Source of the DNA: Amycolatopsis echigonensis
GTDB taxonomy: Bacteria > Actinomycetota > Actinomycetes > Mycobacteriales > Pseudonocardiaceae
Length of the DNA stretch: 64,000 nt
Direction of reading: 5' to 3'
NCBI RefSeq assembly: GCF_014174495.1
Contig: NZ_JACJHR010000015.1
Coordinates: 1 to 64,000, forward strand
Shown: positions 18,047 through 25,588 of the stretch, piece after piece
How positions within the stretch are numbered: position 1 is the stretch's first letter
Layout: the number at the start of each line of letters is the position of its first letter
Notes under the pieces: generated by a model
The model's database searches: none
Seen by the model: only the letters and a program-made list of their open reading frames with translations
Told to the model about the DNA's origin: nothing
Translations under genes and position numbers: made by a program

Positions 18047-18921
18047 CTACCGCGGCTGTTGCGGTGCCGGTGAGCCGGACCGGGCACGACACGGTGCCGG
18101 TGACCCGGCTGATCGCCGCGGAACTGCGCTGGATCTTCCGCAGGCCGCGCACGCTCGCGGTGCTGGGGCTGCTGGCGCTGGTGCCGATCGTGATCGGGAT
18201 CGGCCTCACGCTGGTCGGGCAGAACACCGGGAGCAACGCACCGGACGACAGCGGCGGCGCGCTGCTGGTGTCGGCGGTCAACAACGCGTTCGTGCTGCCG
18301 ATCGCCGCGATGGTCATGACGCTGACGCTGCTGCTGCCGCTCGCTTCCGCGATGGCGGGAGCGGACGCGATCGCCGGTGAGGCCGCGCACGGCACGCTCC
18401 GCGGCTGGCTCATCGCGCCGGTCAGCCGGGGACGACTGCTGGCGGTCAAGGCGTTCGGCGTGGCGACGGTGTCCGTGGTCGCGGTGCTCGCGATGTGCGT
18501 GACCGGCGTGGCCACCGGGTTGATCATCAACGGCACGGATTCGCTGTTCACGCTGTCGGGCACCACGCTGTCGCTCGGCGAGGCGCTGCTGCGGATCCTG
18601 CTCGTCGGCGGCTGGATCGTGCTGCAGCTGTGGGCGGTCGGCGCGATCGCGCTGGCGGTGTCGAGCTGGACCGAGCACCCGATGCTCGTGGTCGCCTCGG
18701 TGCTGGCCGCGAACATCGTGTTCACCATCCTCGGCTTCCTCGACTCGCTGAAGTGGCTGCACCCGTTCCTGCTCACGCAAAACTGGACGCTGGCCCCGGC
18801 GTCGGTCCTGCAGGATCCGATGTCGCTGTCGATGATCGGCGAGGGCGCGGTCCGCGCGCTCTGCTACATCGTGGTCGGGCTTTCGCTCGCCTACGGGCGC
18901 CTCGCCACCCGGGACGGCTGA
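18043..18921 (+). CDS. ABC-2 type permease subunit
   Basis: A 292-residue membrane protein, the permease partner of the ATPase. A soluble start of about 25 residues leads to RLIAAELRWIFRRPRTLAVLGLLALVPIVIGIGL (helix 1). About five further helices follow, including the conserved GEAAHGTLRGWLIAPVSRGRLLAVK cytoplasmic loop of ABC-2 permeases. The ATG at 18043 has GGGGAGG (18032-18038). It completes the LolA-like/ATPase/permease operon and converges on the thiamine operon with only nine bases between the stops. Confidence 0.9.
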   Translation: MTTAAVAVPVSRTGHDTVPVTRLIAAELRWIFRRPRTLAVLGLLALVPIVIGIGLTLVGQNTGSNAPDDSGGALLVSAVNNAFVLPIAAMVMTLTLLLPLASAMAGADAIAGEAAHGTLRGWLIAPVSRGRLLAVKAFGVATVSVVAVLAMCVTGVATGLIINGTDSLFTLSGTTLSLGEALLRILLVGGWIVLQLWAVGAIALAVSSWTEHPMLVVASVLAANIVFTILGFLDSLKWLHPFLLTQNWTLAPASVLQDPMSLSMIGEGAVRALCYIVVGLSLAYGRLATRDG

Positions 18922-18930
18922 CCTGGGGGT

Positions 18931-19935
18931 TCAGCCCACCACGGCGATCCCGTCCGGATCCGGCTCGAGCCGGACGGGGTCGCCCGCCCGGAAGTCCGCT
19001 CCGGCCGGGGCGATCGCGTCCACAGTGGACTCGCCGCACCGGACGACCAGCCGCAAATGCTCCCGTCGGTGCACCGCCGCGGTCACTTCGCCCGGCACGC
19101 CCCCGGCGGAGACCTTCAAGCCGTGCGGGCGCAAGCCGAGCCGGACGGGGCCGTCGTCCACTTCCAGCTCAACGGTGCCCAGCTCGGTCCGCACCACGCC
19201 CTCGACCGCGGTGCCGTCCAGGAACGTAGTGACGCCGAGGAAGCGCGCCACGGTGTCGTCCACCGGCCTGTTCCACACCGAGCGGACCGCGCCCTCCTGC
19301 CGGATTTCCCCGGCGTCGAGCACCGCCACGCGATCGGCGAGCGTGAACGCTTCCTCTTGATCGTGCGTCACCAGCAGCGCGGTGATCTTGCTGCGCCGCA
19401 ACAGGTCCGCCAGATCGATCGCCAGCTGCTCGCGCAGTCCAGCGTCCAATCCGGACAGTGGCTCGTCCAGCAGCAGCAAACGCGGTTCCGGAGCCAGCGC
19501 ACGAGCCAGCGCCACCCGCTGCGCCTGGCCGCCGGACAGTTCGGTCACCCGTCGCCGTTCGTAGCCTTCCAAGCCGACCAGCTTCAGCAATTCCTCGACG
19601 CGCGCCGCGTGCCGTTCGCGAGGCACGCCGTGCATCCGCAGGCCGAACGCGATGTTCGCGGCGACGTCGCGGTGCGGAAACAGCTGCCCGTCCTGGAACA
19701 CCAGACCGAATTCGCGCTTGTGCACCGGCACCGCGGCGAGATCGGTGCCGTCCCAGGACACCGAACCGGACGACACCGGCTCGAGCCCGGTGATCGCGCG
19801 CAGCAACGTCGACTTGCCCGACCCGGACGGGCCCAGCAGCGCCAGCACCTCGCCGTCGGCGATGTCCAGCTTCGCGTCGCGGACCGCGGCGAACGATCCA
19901 TAGTGGACAGTCAGGTCCCGTACCGTCAGCGCCAT
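18931..19935 (-). CDS. Thiamine ABC transporter ATP-binding protein (ThiQ type)
   Basis: A 334-residue ATPase of the CUT1/Fe3+/thiamine class. It shows Walker A GPSGSGKST, Q-loop FGLVFQDGQLFPHRDV, signature LSGGQAQRVALARAL, Walker B LLLLDEPLSGLD and the H-loop LVTHDQEEAF. A C-terminal TOBE-like domain (about residues 240-330) ends in GDPVRLEPDPDGIAVV. The ATG at 19935 overlaps the permease stop by one base. By sequence alone it could serve iron or another substrate; the TPP riboswitch at the head of the operon points to thiamine. Confidence 0.85.
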   Translation of the reverse strand: MALTVRDLTVHYGSFAAVRDAKLDIADGEVLALLGPSGSGKSTLLRAITGLEPVSSGSVSWDGTDLAAVPVHKREFGLVFQDGQLFPHRDVAANIAFGLRMHGVPRERHAARVEELLKLVGLEGYERRRVTELSGGQAQRVALARALAPEPRLLLLDEPLSGLDAGLREQLAIDLADLLRRSKITALLVTHDQEEAFTLADRVAVLDAGEIRQEGAVRSVWNRPVDDTVARFLGVTTFLDGTAVEGVVRTELGTVELEVDDGPVRLGLRPHGLKVSAGGVPGEVTAAVHRREHLRLVVRCGESTVDAIAPAGADFRAGDPVRLEPDPDGIAVVG

Positions 19936-21551
19936 CAGAACTCCCCGACCGTGCTGCGGCCGCGGACCGAACCGAACCGGTCGATCAGCGCCACCGCCAC
20001 CACGGTCACCACCATGAGCAGGGCGCACGAGGCGTACGCCATCTGGTTGTTCAATTCCCCCGGCCGGCTGATCAGCGTCGCGACGGCCACCGGGAGCGTC
20101 GGCGCGTCCGGCCGGGCGAGGAAGCTGGTCGCGCCGAACTCGCCGAGCGCGACGACGTACCCGAAGCCCGCCGCGGCCACCACCGACCGCGCGACCAGCG
20201 GAAAGTCGATCTCCCGCCACACTCGCAGCGGGCTCGCGCCGAGCGTTGCGGCGGCTTGGCGCAACCGGACGTCGACCGCGCGCAGCACCGGCAGGATCAT
20301 CCGCACTACCAGCGGCATGATCACCAGCGCTTGCGCGAACGGCACGAGCAGCGGCGACGTGCGCAGGTCGCCGGGCAGCGCGTCGAGCGTCACGAGATAA
20401 CCGAAGCCGACGGTCACCGCGGACACGCCCAACGGCAGCATCAACGCGATGTCCATGGTCTCGCCCATCCCGCGTGCGAGCCCGCCCGGCGAACGGCGAA
20501 GCGCTACCAGCACCACGCTGGCGACCAGGCCGACCGCCATCGCCAGGAGCGTCGCGTCGGTGGCGGCGGCGAGCGAATTCTGTGCCGCGATCCAGCCGGA
20601 TACCTGCAGCGCGCCGTTCTGCCCGACGGTGTTCAGCGCCCGGTATCCGGCGAGACTCCATCCGTCCGAACCGGACACCGACTCGACGAGCAGCGAGACG
20701 ATCGGCGTCAGCAGCAGACCGAGCACCACGACCGCGGCACCGACCGTCCACCACTCCCCTCCGCGCGGCCGACGTGCGGTCACCTGCGCGGACCGCAGCT
20801 TCACCGCGTTCTCCCGCTTCCGGCGCGCCATCGCCCCCAGCACCAGCGCGGCGACGACGGCCGCGAACTGGATCAACGACAACGCAGCCGCGCCGGAGAG
20901 GTCGAGCAGGTCGACCGTCCGGAGGTAAATCTCGGTTTCGAGCGTCCGGTAAGTCCCGCCGCCGAGGATCAACACCACACCGAAACTGGTGGCGCAGAAC
21001 AAAAACACCACCGCGGCGGCAGACGCGACAGCCGGGCCGAGCGCGGGCAACGTCACCGACCGGAACGCCCGCCACGGCGAGGCACCGAGTGCCCGCGCGG
21101 CCTCGGTCGCTCGCGGATCGAGGTGCGTCCACAGCCCGGCGACCGTGCGCGCAACGACCGCGACGTTGAAAAACGCGTTGGCCAGGACGAGCGGCAGCAC
21201 GCCGCCGTCCGGCCAGATCGCCCGGAAAGCCAGGCCGACGACGACGGTCGGCAGCACGAACGGCACCAGCACGATCGTCCGCGCCAATCCGACCCCGGGC
21301 AGCCGGACCCTCGCCAGCAGATACGCGACCGGCAGCCCGGCGAGCACCGCGACCACGGTCGACGCGGCCGCGCTGGCCAGCGTGAATCCGGCGAGCCGCC
21401 ACGTCTGCGGGTCGCCGAGCACGGTGTCGACGCCGCCCGCGGAAAACCCCCGGCCGACGATCGCGACGACCGGCCAGGCGAAGAACACCACCAGGAACGC
21501 GACCGGCAGCAGGCCGAGCAGCGTGAGCCCGATAGTGCGCGCGGGGATCAC
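19935..21551 (-). CDS. Thiamine ABC transporter permease (ThiP type, two fused permease domains)
   Basis: A membrane protein of 538 residues containing two BPD_transp_1 domains in one chain, as in ThiP and FbpB. The EAA loops read ATEAARALGASPWRAFRSVTLPALGPA (first half) and LRQAAATLGASPLRVWREIDFPLVARSV (second half). I start it at GTG 21551, which overlaps the binding-protein stop by four bases (GTGA) and places the first helix immediately after; a longer form from 21572 or 21584 is possible but would overlap the upstream gene more deeply. Confidence 0.87.
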   Translation of the reverse strand: MIPARTIGLTLLGLLPVAFLVVFFAWPVVAIVGRGFSAGGVDTVLGDPQTWRLAGFTLASAAASTVVAVLAGLPVAYLLARVRLPGVGLARTIVLVPFVLPTVVVGLAFRAIWPDGGVLPLVLANAFFNVAVVARTVAGLWTHLDPRATEAARALGASPWRAFRSVTLPALGPAVASAAAVVFLFCATSFGVVLILGGGTYRTLETEIYLRTVDLLDLSGAAALSLIQFAAVVAALVLGAMARRKRENAVKLRSAQVTARRPRGGEWWTVGAAVVVLGLLLTPIVSLLVESVSGSDGWSLAGYRALNTVGQNGALQVSGWIAAQNSLAAATDATLLAMAVGLVASVVLVALRRSPGGLARGMGETMDIALMLPLGVSAVTVGFGYLVTLDALPGDLRTSPLLVPFAQALVIMPLVVRMILPVLRAVDVRLRQAAATLGASPLRVWREIDFPLVARSVVAAAGFGYVVALGEFGATSFLARPDAPTLPVAVATLISRPGELNNQMAYASCALLMVVTVVAVALIDRFGSVRGRSTVGEF

Positions 21552-22618
21552 GCGCCCATGAGCGAGCGCCATTCCCCGATCCACTTCTCCCGGCCTGCCT
21601 GCACCTTGTCCGCGGGCATGGTGGCCGGCGCCTGCGGCAGCGGAGCCGCGGTGGCCCAGCCGGCGGGCAGTTCGACGCCCTGGCGTGCCGGGTAGACGTA
21701 CATGTTCGCCGCGACGGTGGTCTGGAACTGCTGCGACAACAGGAAGTCGACGACCTTCTGCGCCTGCGGTATCTGCTTGCTGTTAGTGAGCACCCCTGCG
21801 TACTCGACCTGGCGGAAACACGTGTCGAGCAGCGCCTTGGTCCGCGGCTTGCCGTCCTCGCCGACCTCCGCGGCCGGCGACGAGGCGTAGGACACGACGA
21901 TCGGCCGCGGGCCCTTGCCCGACGAGCCCGAGAAGTCCTTGGTGTAGGCCTCCTCCCAGCCGCTGACGGTCTTGAGGCCGTTGTCCTTCAGCTTCTGCCA
22001 GTAGCCCTTCCAGCCGTCCTCGCCGTACTTCGCGACCGTGCCGAGCAGGAAGGCCAGCCCCGGCGACGCGGTGGCCGGGCTCTCCGCGACGGTCAGGTCC
22101 TTGTACTTGGGGTCGGCGAGGTCGTCGTAGCTCTTCGGCTCCGGGAGGCCCTTGCTCGCGAAGTACGCCGGGTCGATGTTCACGCAGACGTCGCCGAGGT
22201 CGACCGCCGACAGCCGGTGCTGCGGGTCCACGGAGTAGCGCTGCGGGCCGCGGTCGGCCTCCGGGCTCGTGTAGGGCTGGAAGACGCCCTCGCCGAGCGC
22301 ACGCGAGGCGAAGGTGTTGTCGACGCCGTACGCGACGTCGCCGATCGGGCTGCCCTTGGTGAGGACGAGCTTGTTCGTAAGCGCGCCGGCGTCGCCGGAT
22401 TTGAGGATCTTGAGCTTGATCCCGGACTGGCGCTGGAAGGCGTCGAGCACGTCCTGCGGGGCGGCGAACGAATCGTGCGTGACCAGCGTGACGGTCGGCG
22501 TCTGCTGGTCCGAGCTCGCGGACGACCCGCCGGAATCGCCGCCGGACAGCGAGCAGGCGCTGGCGAGCACCGAGACCGTGGCGAGGCCCACCACCGTGCG
22601 GACGGTCCGCGACATCAT
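21548..22618 (-). CDS. Thiamine-binding lipoprotein (ThiB type)
   Basis: A 356-residue extracellular lipoprotein. The signal ends in SVLASACSL with the lipid-anchored Cys at residue 22, then a Ser/Gly linker. The mature part begins TVTLVTHDSFAAPQDVLDAFQRQSGIKLKILKSGDAGALTNKLVLTKGSPIGDVAYGVDNTF, the characteristic start of the thiamine-binding ThiB/TbpA family. Later motifs SYDDLADPKYKDL and GVLTNSKQIPQAQKVVDFLLSQQFQ agree. It begins at ATG 22618 (or the next ATG), with GGAGGGGAAG upstream. It heads the operon and is controlled by the TPP riboswitch. Confidence 0.9.
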   Translation of the reverse strand: MMSRTVRTVVGLATVSVLASACSLSGGDSGGSSASSDQQTPTVTLVTHDSFAAPQDVLDAFQRQSGIKLKILKSGDAGALTNKLVLTKGSPIGDVAYGVDNTFASRALGEGVFQPYTSPEADRGPQRYSVDPQHRLSAVDLGDVCVNIDPAYFASKGLPEPKSYDDLADPKYKDLTVAESPATASPGLAFLLGTVAKYGEDGWKGYWQKLKDNGLKTVSGWEEAYTKDFSGSSGKGPRPIVVSYASSPAAEVGEDGKPRTKALLDTCFRQVEYAGVLTNSKQIPQAQKVVDFLLSQQFQTTVAANMYVYPARQGVELPAGWATAAPLPQAPATMPADKVQAGREKWIGEWRSLMGA

Positions 22619-22660
22619 TCTTCCCCTCCTGCACTGCGCCGGATAAGGGAGAGCGATACG

Positions 22661-22750
22661 GCCTCCCTACGCCGGCATGATCCGGATCCAGGTGCGAACG
22701 GTCGCGGGTTGACGGCCCGCCTCTCAGCCCGGCGTACCGGACTCCCGTGG
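22661..22750 (-). promoter_or_regulatory. TPP riboswitch (THI element)
   Basis: Read on the minus strand, this leader has all the conserved THI-box pieces: CACGGGAGTCCGG at the 5' end, GGCTGAGAGGCGGG (pyrimidine-sensor arm), then CACCTGGATCCGGATCATGC and CGGCGTAGGGAGG at the 3' end. It ends about 40 nt before the ThiB start, where it could mask the Shine-Dalgarno. Thiamine pyrophosphate binding should shut off the transporter operon. No separate terminator with a U-run is seen, so control is probably of translation. Confidence 0.93.
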
Positions 22751-22782
22751 CAATGCCGCAGCGTAGCCGACACCATGGAGGG

Positions 22783-23073
22783 ATGACTCAGCTATTGAAC
22801 GACTCGGCAGTGGAGAAGGCCCTCGGCACCGTTCCGGAGTGGCGGCGCGAGGGCGACACCATCGTGCGGACGACCGAACTCCCGTCCTTCCCGGCGGCGA
22901 TCGAGGTGGTGGACCGGGTGGCCGAACTGGCCGAGGAGGCCGGCCACCATCCCGACATCGACATCCGCTGGCGCACCCTGACCTTCCGTCTCAGCACCCA
23001 CTCCGAAGGCGGCCTGACCGAACGCGATTTCGCACTGGCCAAGCAGATCGACGAGGTCGTGGCGGCCCGCTGA
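22783..23073 (+). CDS. 4a-hydroxytetrahydrobiopterin (pterin-4a-carbinolamine) dehydratase
   Basis: A 96-residue protein covering the whole PCD fold. The active-site signature is GHHPDIDIRWRTLTFRLSTHSEGGLTERD, with the His-His and the downstream His of the family. In bacteria this enzyme regenerates pterin cofactor for aromatic hydroxylases, or acts in molybdopterin-linked pathways; no hydroxylase gene is nearby. The ATG at 22783 has GGAG only two bases upstream, but a longer frame would run back into the riboswitch region. It is divergent from the thiamine operon. Confidence 0.9.
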   Translation: MTQLLNDSAVEKALGTVPEWRREGDTIVRTTELPSFPAAIEVVDRVAELAEEAGHHPDIDIRWRTLTFRLSTHSEGGLTERDFALAKQIDEVVAAR

Positions 23074-23155
23074 CCAGGTGTGACGTCGGCAACCCTGGCA
23101 CCATGAACGGCCCCTTCGCGCGTCTTCCGAACAGACGCGACGAAAGGAGGCCAGC

Positions 23156-23269
23156 ATGGTCCAGGCACTCGTGGTGGGAATCGGTTCGTTCGGCCTGATG
23201 GTGGCCGCCGCGGGCGGGGTGCTGTGGCACACCGCGCGCAACCGTCGTGACCTTGATCACAAGCGGTAA
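23156..23269 (+). CDS. 37-residue single-pass membrane protein
   Basis: This microprotein begins MVQALVVGIGSFGLMVAAAGG. One hydrophobic segment (residues 3-24) is followed by a basic tail, HTARNRRDLDHKR, predicting an N-out single-pass orientation. A strong Shine-Dalgarno, AAAGGAGG (23143-23150), sits five bases before the ATG, the main evidence that it is translated. I do not recognise a family. Confidence 0.6.
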   Translation: MVQALVVGIGSFGLMVAAAGGVLWHTARNRRDLDHKR

Positions 23270-23334
23270 CGGTGAGCTAGATCAAGGCGCTAACCCAGCG
23301 GTAATCATCGGCACTCGCCCCGCTAGGACCCGCC

Positions 23335-23442
23335 ATGAACAGCACATCCGCCCAGCTCACCGCCGCACAGCGCACCTGGGTCGCGGTGTTCGCGCCCACT
23401 GTCGTCCTCCTGTCGATGGTGGTGCTCGGCCTGCTCGGCTGA
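23335..23442 (+). CDS. 35-residue membrane microprotein
   Basis: The reading frame starts MNSTSAQLTAAQRTWVAVFA and ends in a hydrophobic helix (VVLLSMVVLGLLG) with no cytoplasmic tail. AGGA (23325-23328) is six bases before the ATG. It follows the 37-residue protein by 65 bp on the same strand. The stop is five bases from the end of an oppositely oriented small gene. No family recognised. Confidence 0.5.
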   Translation: MNSTSAQLTAAQRTWVAVFAPTVVLLSMVVLGLLG

Positions 23443-23446
23443 GCCG

Positions 23447-23626
23447 TTACGGCAGCGGGAACATCCGGATGAACCAGAACATGGCGATCCCGATGGTCCC
23501 GATCGCGATCGACGCGCAGCCGATCACCCCGGACCCGGTCGCCCCCTCGGGGACTGATTCGGCCGGGTTCTCGGGGTTCACCGCCACCTGAAGCGTCGCC
23601 CCTTCACGAGGCGAGCTGTCACTCAC
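23447..23626 (-). CDS. 59-residue single-pass membrane protein
   Basis: An acidic and polar N-terminus (VSDSSPREGATLQVAVNPEN, then PAESVPEGATGSG) is followed by one helix (VIGCASIAIGTIGIAMFWFI) and a short basic end, RMFPLP. The helix after an acidic tail and the high third-position GC suggest a true gene. The GTG start at 23626 overlaps an upstream TGA by four bases (GTGA), suggesting coupling to another small frame. Function unknown. Confidence 0.6.
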   Translation of the reverse strand: MSDSSPREGATLQVAVNPENPAESVPEGATGSGVIGCASIAIGTIGIAMFWFIRMFPLP

Positions 23627-23850
23627 GGTTTCGGAAGCGCCGCGATCTTGCGCCGCCGGGCTTTCCTCAGCTGCACCACGACGGTCGCCGCGAAGGCGAT
23701 CATGAACGCCACGGAGCCGACGGGAGCGTCCCGTCCTCGACCTGGCTGAGATCGGCGCCGTCCGCCATCAAGGCCGCCAGGTGGCAGGTGTAGCTCAGCA
23801 CGTCGTCGCGGTAGCTCCAGGGCGGCGCGGCCCGGCAAGGAATATTCCGC
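23623..23850 (-). pseudogene. Possible frameshifted small membrane protein gene
   Basis: Two reading frames each look protein-like over half of this stretch. The frame continuing after the GlxA stop gives WSYRDDVLSYTCHLAALMAD then GADLSQVEDGT and ends near 23700. The other frame gives a hydrophobic piece, VGSVAFMIAFAATVVV, and a basic tail, RKARRRKIAALPKP, ending in a TGA that overlaps the 59-residue gene. A single indel near 23710-23720 would join them. Alternatively only a 26-residue peptide from ATG 23703 is made. Confidence 0.25.
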
Positions 23851-23855
23851 TGCCA

Positions 23856-24833
23856 CTAACCGATCCGGAACCGCTCTCGGTATTCGTTAGGCGTCGTGTT
23901 CAGAGTCCGCCGAAAAGACCGGTTCAGCGTCGAAACGGTGCCGAATCCGCATGCCCCGGCGATCCGCGACAACGTCTCGTCAGTCGTCTCCAGCCGATGC
24001 CGCGCCGCCTCGACCCGCGCGTGCTCGACGTAGGCGGCGGGCGTCATCCCCAACTCCGCCTTGAACACCCGCGTGATCTGCCGATCCGTCACGTGCGCAT
24101 GCGCGGCGAGATCGGACACCGTCAGCGGATCGGACAGATGAGCCGCGATGTACTGCCGCAGCTCGTCCACCCGCCGGGTCGCGGACGCGGGCTCCAGTGA
24201 CACGCTGAACTGGCTCTGCCCGCCCGGCCGCCGCAGGAACATCACCAGCTGACGAGCCACCCGCGAAGCCAATTTCGGGCCGAAATCGTCGGCCACCAAG
24301 GCCAGCGCGAGATCGAGGCAAGCACTCAGCCCGGCACCGGTCCACACGGAACCGTCGCGGATGAAAATCGGGTCCGCGTCGACAGTCACCGCTGGATGCT
24401 CCGCAGCAAGCTGCCGGGCGGTCGACCAGTGCGTAGTGGCGCGTTTGCCGTCGAGCAGCCCCGCCGCCGCGAGGATGTGCGCGCCGACGCAAACGGACGC
24501 CACCCGGCGCGTCCGCCCGGCCAGGCGGCGGACCTCCTCGACCACCGCCGGGTCGCATCGGGCGATGACCTTCCCGTTCTCTCCGGTGGTCACCGCGCCG
24601 GGCACGATCAGGGTGTCGATCGCCTTCCGGGACAGCTCTGCGAAGGTCACGTCCGGCACGACGCGCACCCCGGCCGAGGTGGTCACCGGCTCCAGCGTCT
24701 CCGCCGCGAGCACCACCTCGTAGCCGGTCGGGCGGCTCATTTCCCGCTGCAGCAAGGAAAACACCTCAGCGGGACCGGTCACGTCGAGCAGGTCGATCTG
24801 GTCGAACAGGACGACGACCAGCAGCCTCTTCAT
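23856..24833 (-). CDS. GlxA-family transcriptional regulator (DJ-1/PfpI plus AraC HTH)
   Basis: A 325-residue regulator. Residues 1-170 form a DJ-1/PfpI-like domain (LLVVVLFDQIDLLDVTGPAEVFSLL, then VASVCVGAHILAAAGLLDGKRATTHW, which holds the Cys of the nucleophile-elbow position). Residues 215-320 form an AraC helix-turn-helix pair (LTVSDLAAHAHVTDRQITRVFKAELG and SRIAGACGFGTVSTLNRSFRRTLNTTPNEYR). It is divergent from an isochorismatase-like hydrolase with 101 bp between the starts and probably controls it. Confidence 0.92.
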   Translation of the reverse strand: MKRLLVVVLFDQIDLLDVTGPAEVFSLLQREMSRPTGYEVVLAAETLEPVTTSAGVRVVPDVTFAELSRKAIDTLIVPGAVTTGENGKVIARCDPAVVEEVRRLAGRTRRVASVCVGAHILAAAGLLDGKRATTHWSTARQLAAEHPAVTVDADPIFIRDGSVWTGAGLSACLDLALALVADDFGPKLASRVARQLVMFLRRPGGQSQFSVSLEPASATRRVDELRQYIAAHLSDPLTVSDLAAHAHVTDRQITRVFKAELGMTPAAYVEHARVEAARHRLETTDETLSRIAGACGFGTVSTLNRSFRRTLNTTPNEYRERFRIG

Positions 24834-24863
24834 CGCACTCCCGTGTCGGTTTCTGCGCTTCGC

Positions 24864-24900
24864 ATGTCATTGCCGACATCCGACGCCGAGTCTAGCGTCG
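24864..24900. promoter_or_regulatory. Two dyads in the GlxA/hydrolase divergent promoter region
   Basis: ATGTC-N6-GACAT (24864-24879) and CGACGC-N8-GCGTCG (24881-24900) are adjacent perfect dyads midway between the divergent starts at 24833 and 24935. They are candidate operators for the AraC-type regulator, although such proteins often bind direct repeats. Confidence 0.45.
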
Positions 24901-24934
24901 GTCGTGCGGAACGGAAACGAGAGGAAACCCCACT

Positions 24935-25525
24935 ATGGCAAGGAAAACGCTGCGGGAGCTAAGCGGTCTCGACCAGACCCCGGCGACGCTGGCCGACGCG
25001 ACGCTGATCCTGGTCGACTACCAGAACACCTACACCCGCGGCGTGATGGAGCTGGAAGGCTGGCGGCCGGCGCTGACCGCGGCGAAACAGTTGCTCGCCA
25101 AGGCCCGCGCCGCCGGAGCGAAGGTGATCCATGTCGCCCACGACAGCGGCGAGGGCACGCCGTACGACATCCGAGCCGAAATCGGCGGCATCCACCCGGA
25201 CGTCGCTCCGATCGAGGGCGAGCCGGTCGTCGTCAAGAGCGCACCGAACTCGTTTGTGAACACCGACCTAGGCGAGCAGGTCGACGCAGCTGGGCACAAA
25301 AACGTGGTGATCGCCGGGTTCATGACCAACATGTGCGTCACGTTCACCACCGAGGGCGCGTTCCTGCGCGGCAACCACCCGACCGTCGTCGCCGACGCCT
25401 GCGCCACGCGGCCGTTGCCGACTCCGGCCGGGGAAGTGAGCGCTGACCAACTGCACGCCAGCGCGCTGGCGACCATCGGCGATCTGTACGGCGTGGTCGT
25501 TCCCAGCGTCACCGAACTGAGCTGA
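24935..25525 (+). CDS. Isochorismatase-family cysteine hydrolase
   Basis: A 196-residue hydrolase. The catalytic triad of the family is visible as Asp28 (LILVDYQN), Lys101 (VVVKSAPNSF) and Cys134 (FMTNMCVTFT). The family includes isochorismatases, nicotinamidases and N-carbamoyl amidases; the substrate cannot be inferred from the sequence. Divergent pairing with a GlxA-type regulator is common for these hydrolases. A 12-bp stem terminator follows eight bases after its stop. Confidence 0.88.
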   Translation: MARKTLRELSGLDQTPATLADATLILVDYQNTYTRGVMELEGWRPALTAAKQLLAKARAAGAKVIHVAHDSGEGTPYDIRAEIGGIHPDVAPIEGEPVVVKSAPNSFVNTDLGEQVDAAGHKNVVIAGFMTNMCVTFTTEGAFLRGNHPTVVADACATRPLPTPAGEVSADQLHASALATIGDLYGVVVPSVTELS

Positions 25526-25532
25526 ACACTGG

Positions 25533-25560
25533 CCTCGGCAGGACCGCCGTCCTGCCGAGG
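25533..25560 (+). terminator. Terminator after the isochorismatase-like gene
   Basis: A perfect 12-bp stem (CCTCGGCAGGAC with GTCCTGCCGAGG) and a CGCC tetraloop, with no T-run. It sits between convergent genes and can serve both. Confidence 0.75.
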
Positions 25561-25588
25561 CGATGGTCGACTCGTTCGGAACTGCGGG

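Noticed and set aside
18931..22618. Iron(III) ABC transporter
   Set aside because: The subunits are similar to that class, but a TPP riboswitch controls the operon and the binding protein has ThiB motifs.
23103..23198. 31-codon frame beginning at ATG 23103
   Set aside because: It has no ribosome-binding site and overlaps the better supported 37-residue gene in another frame.
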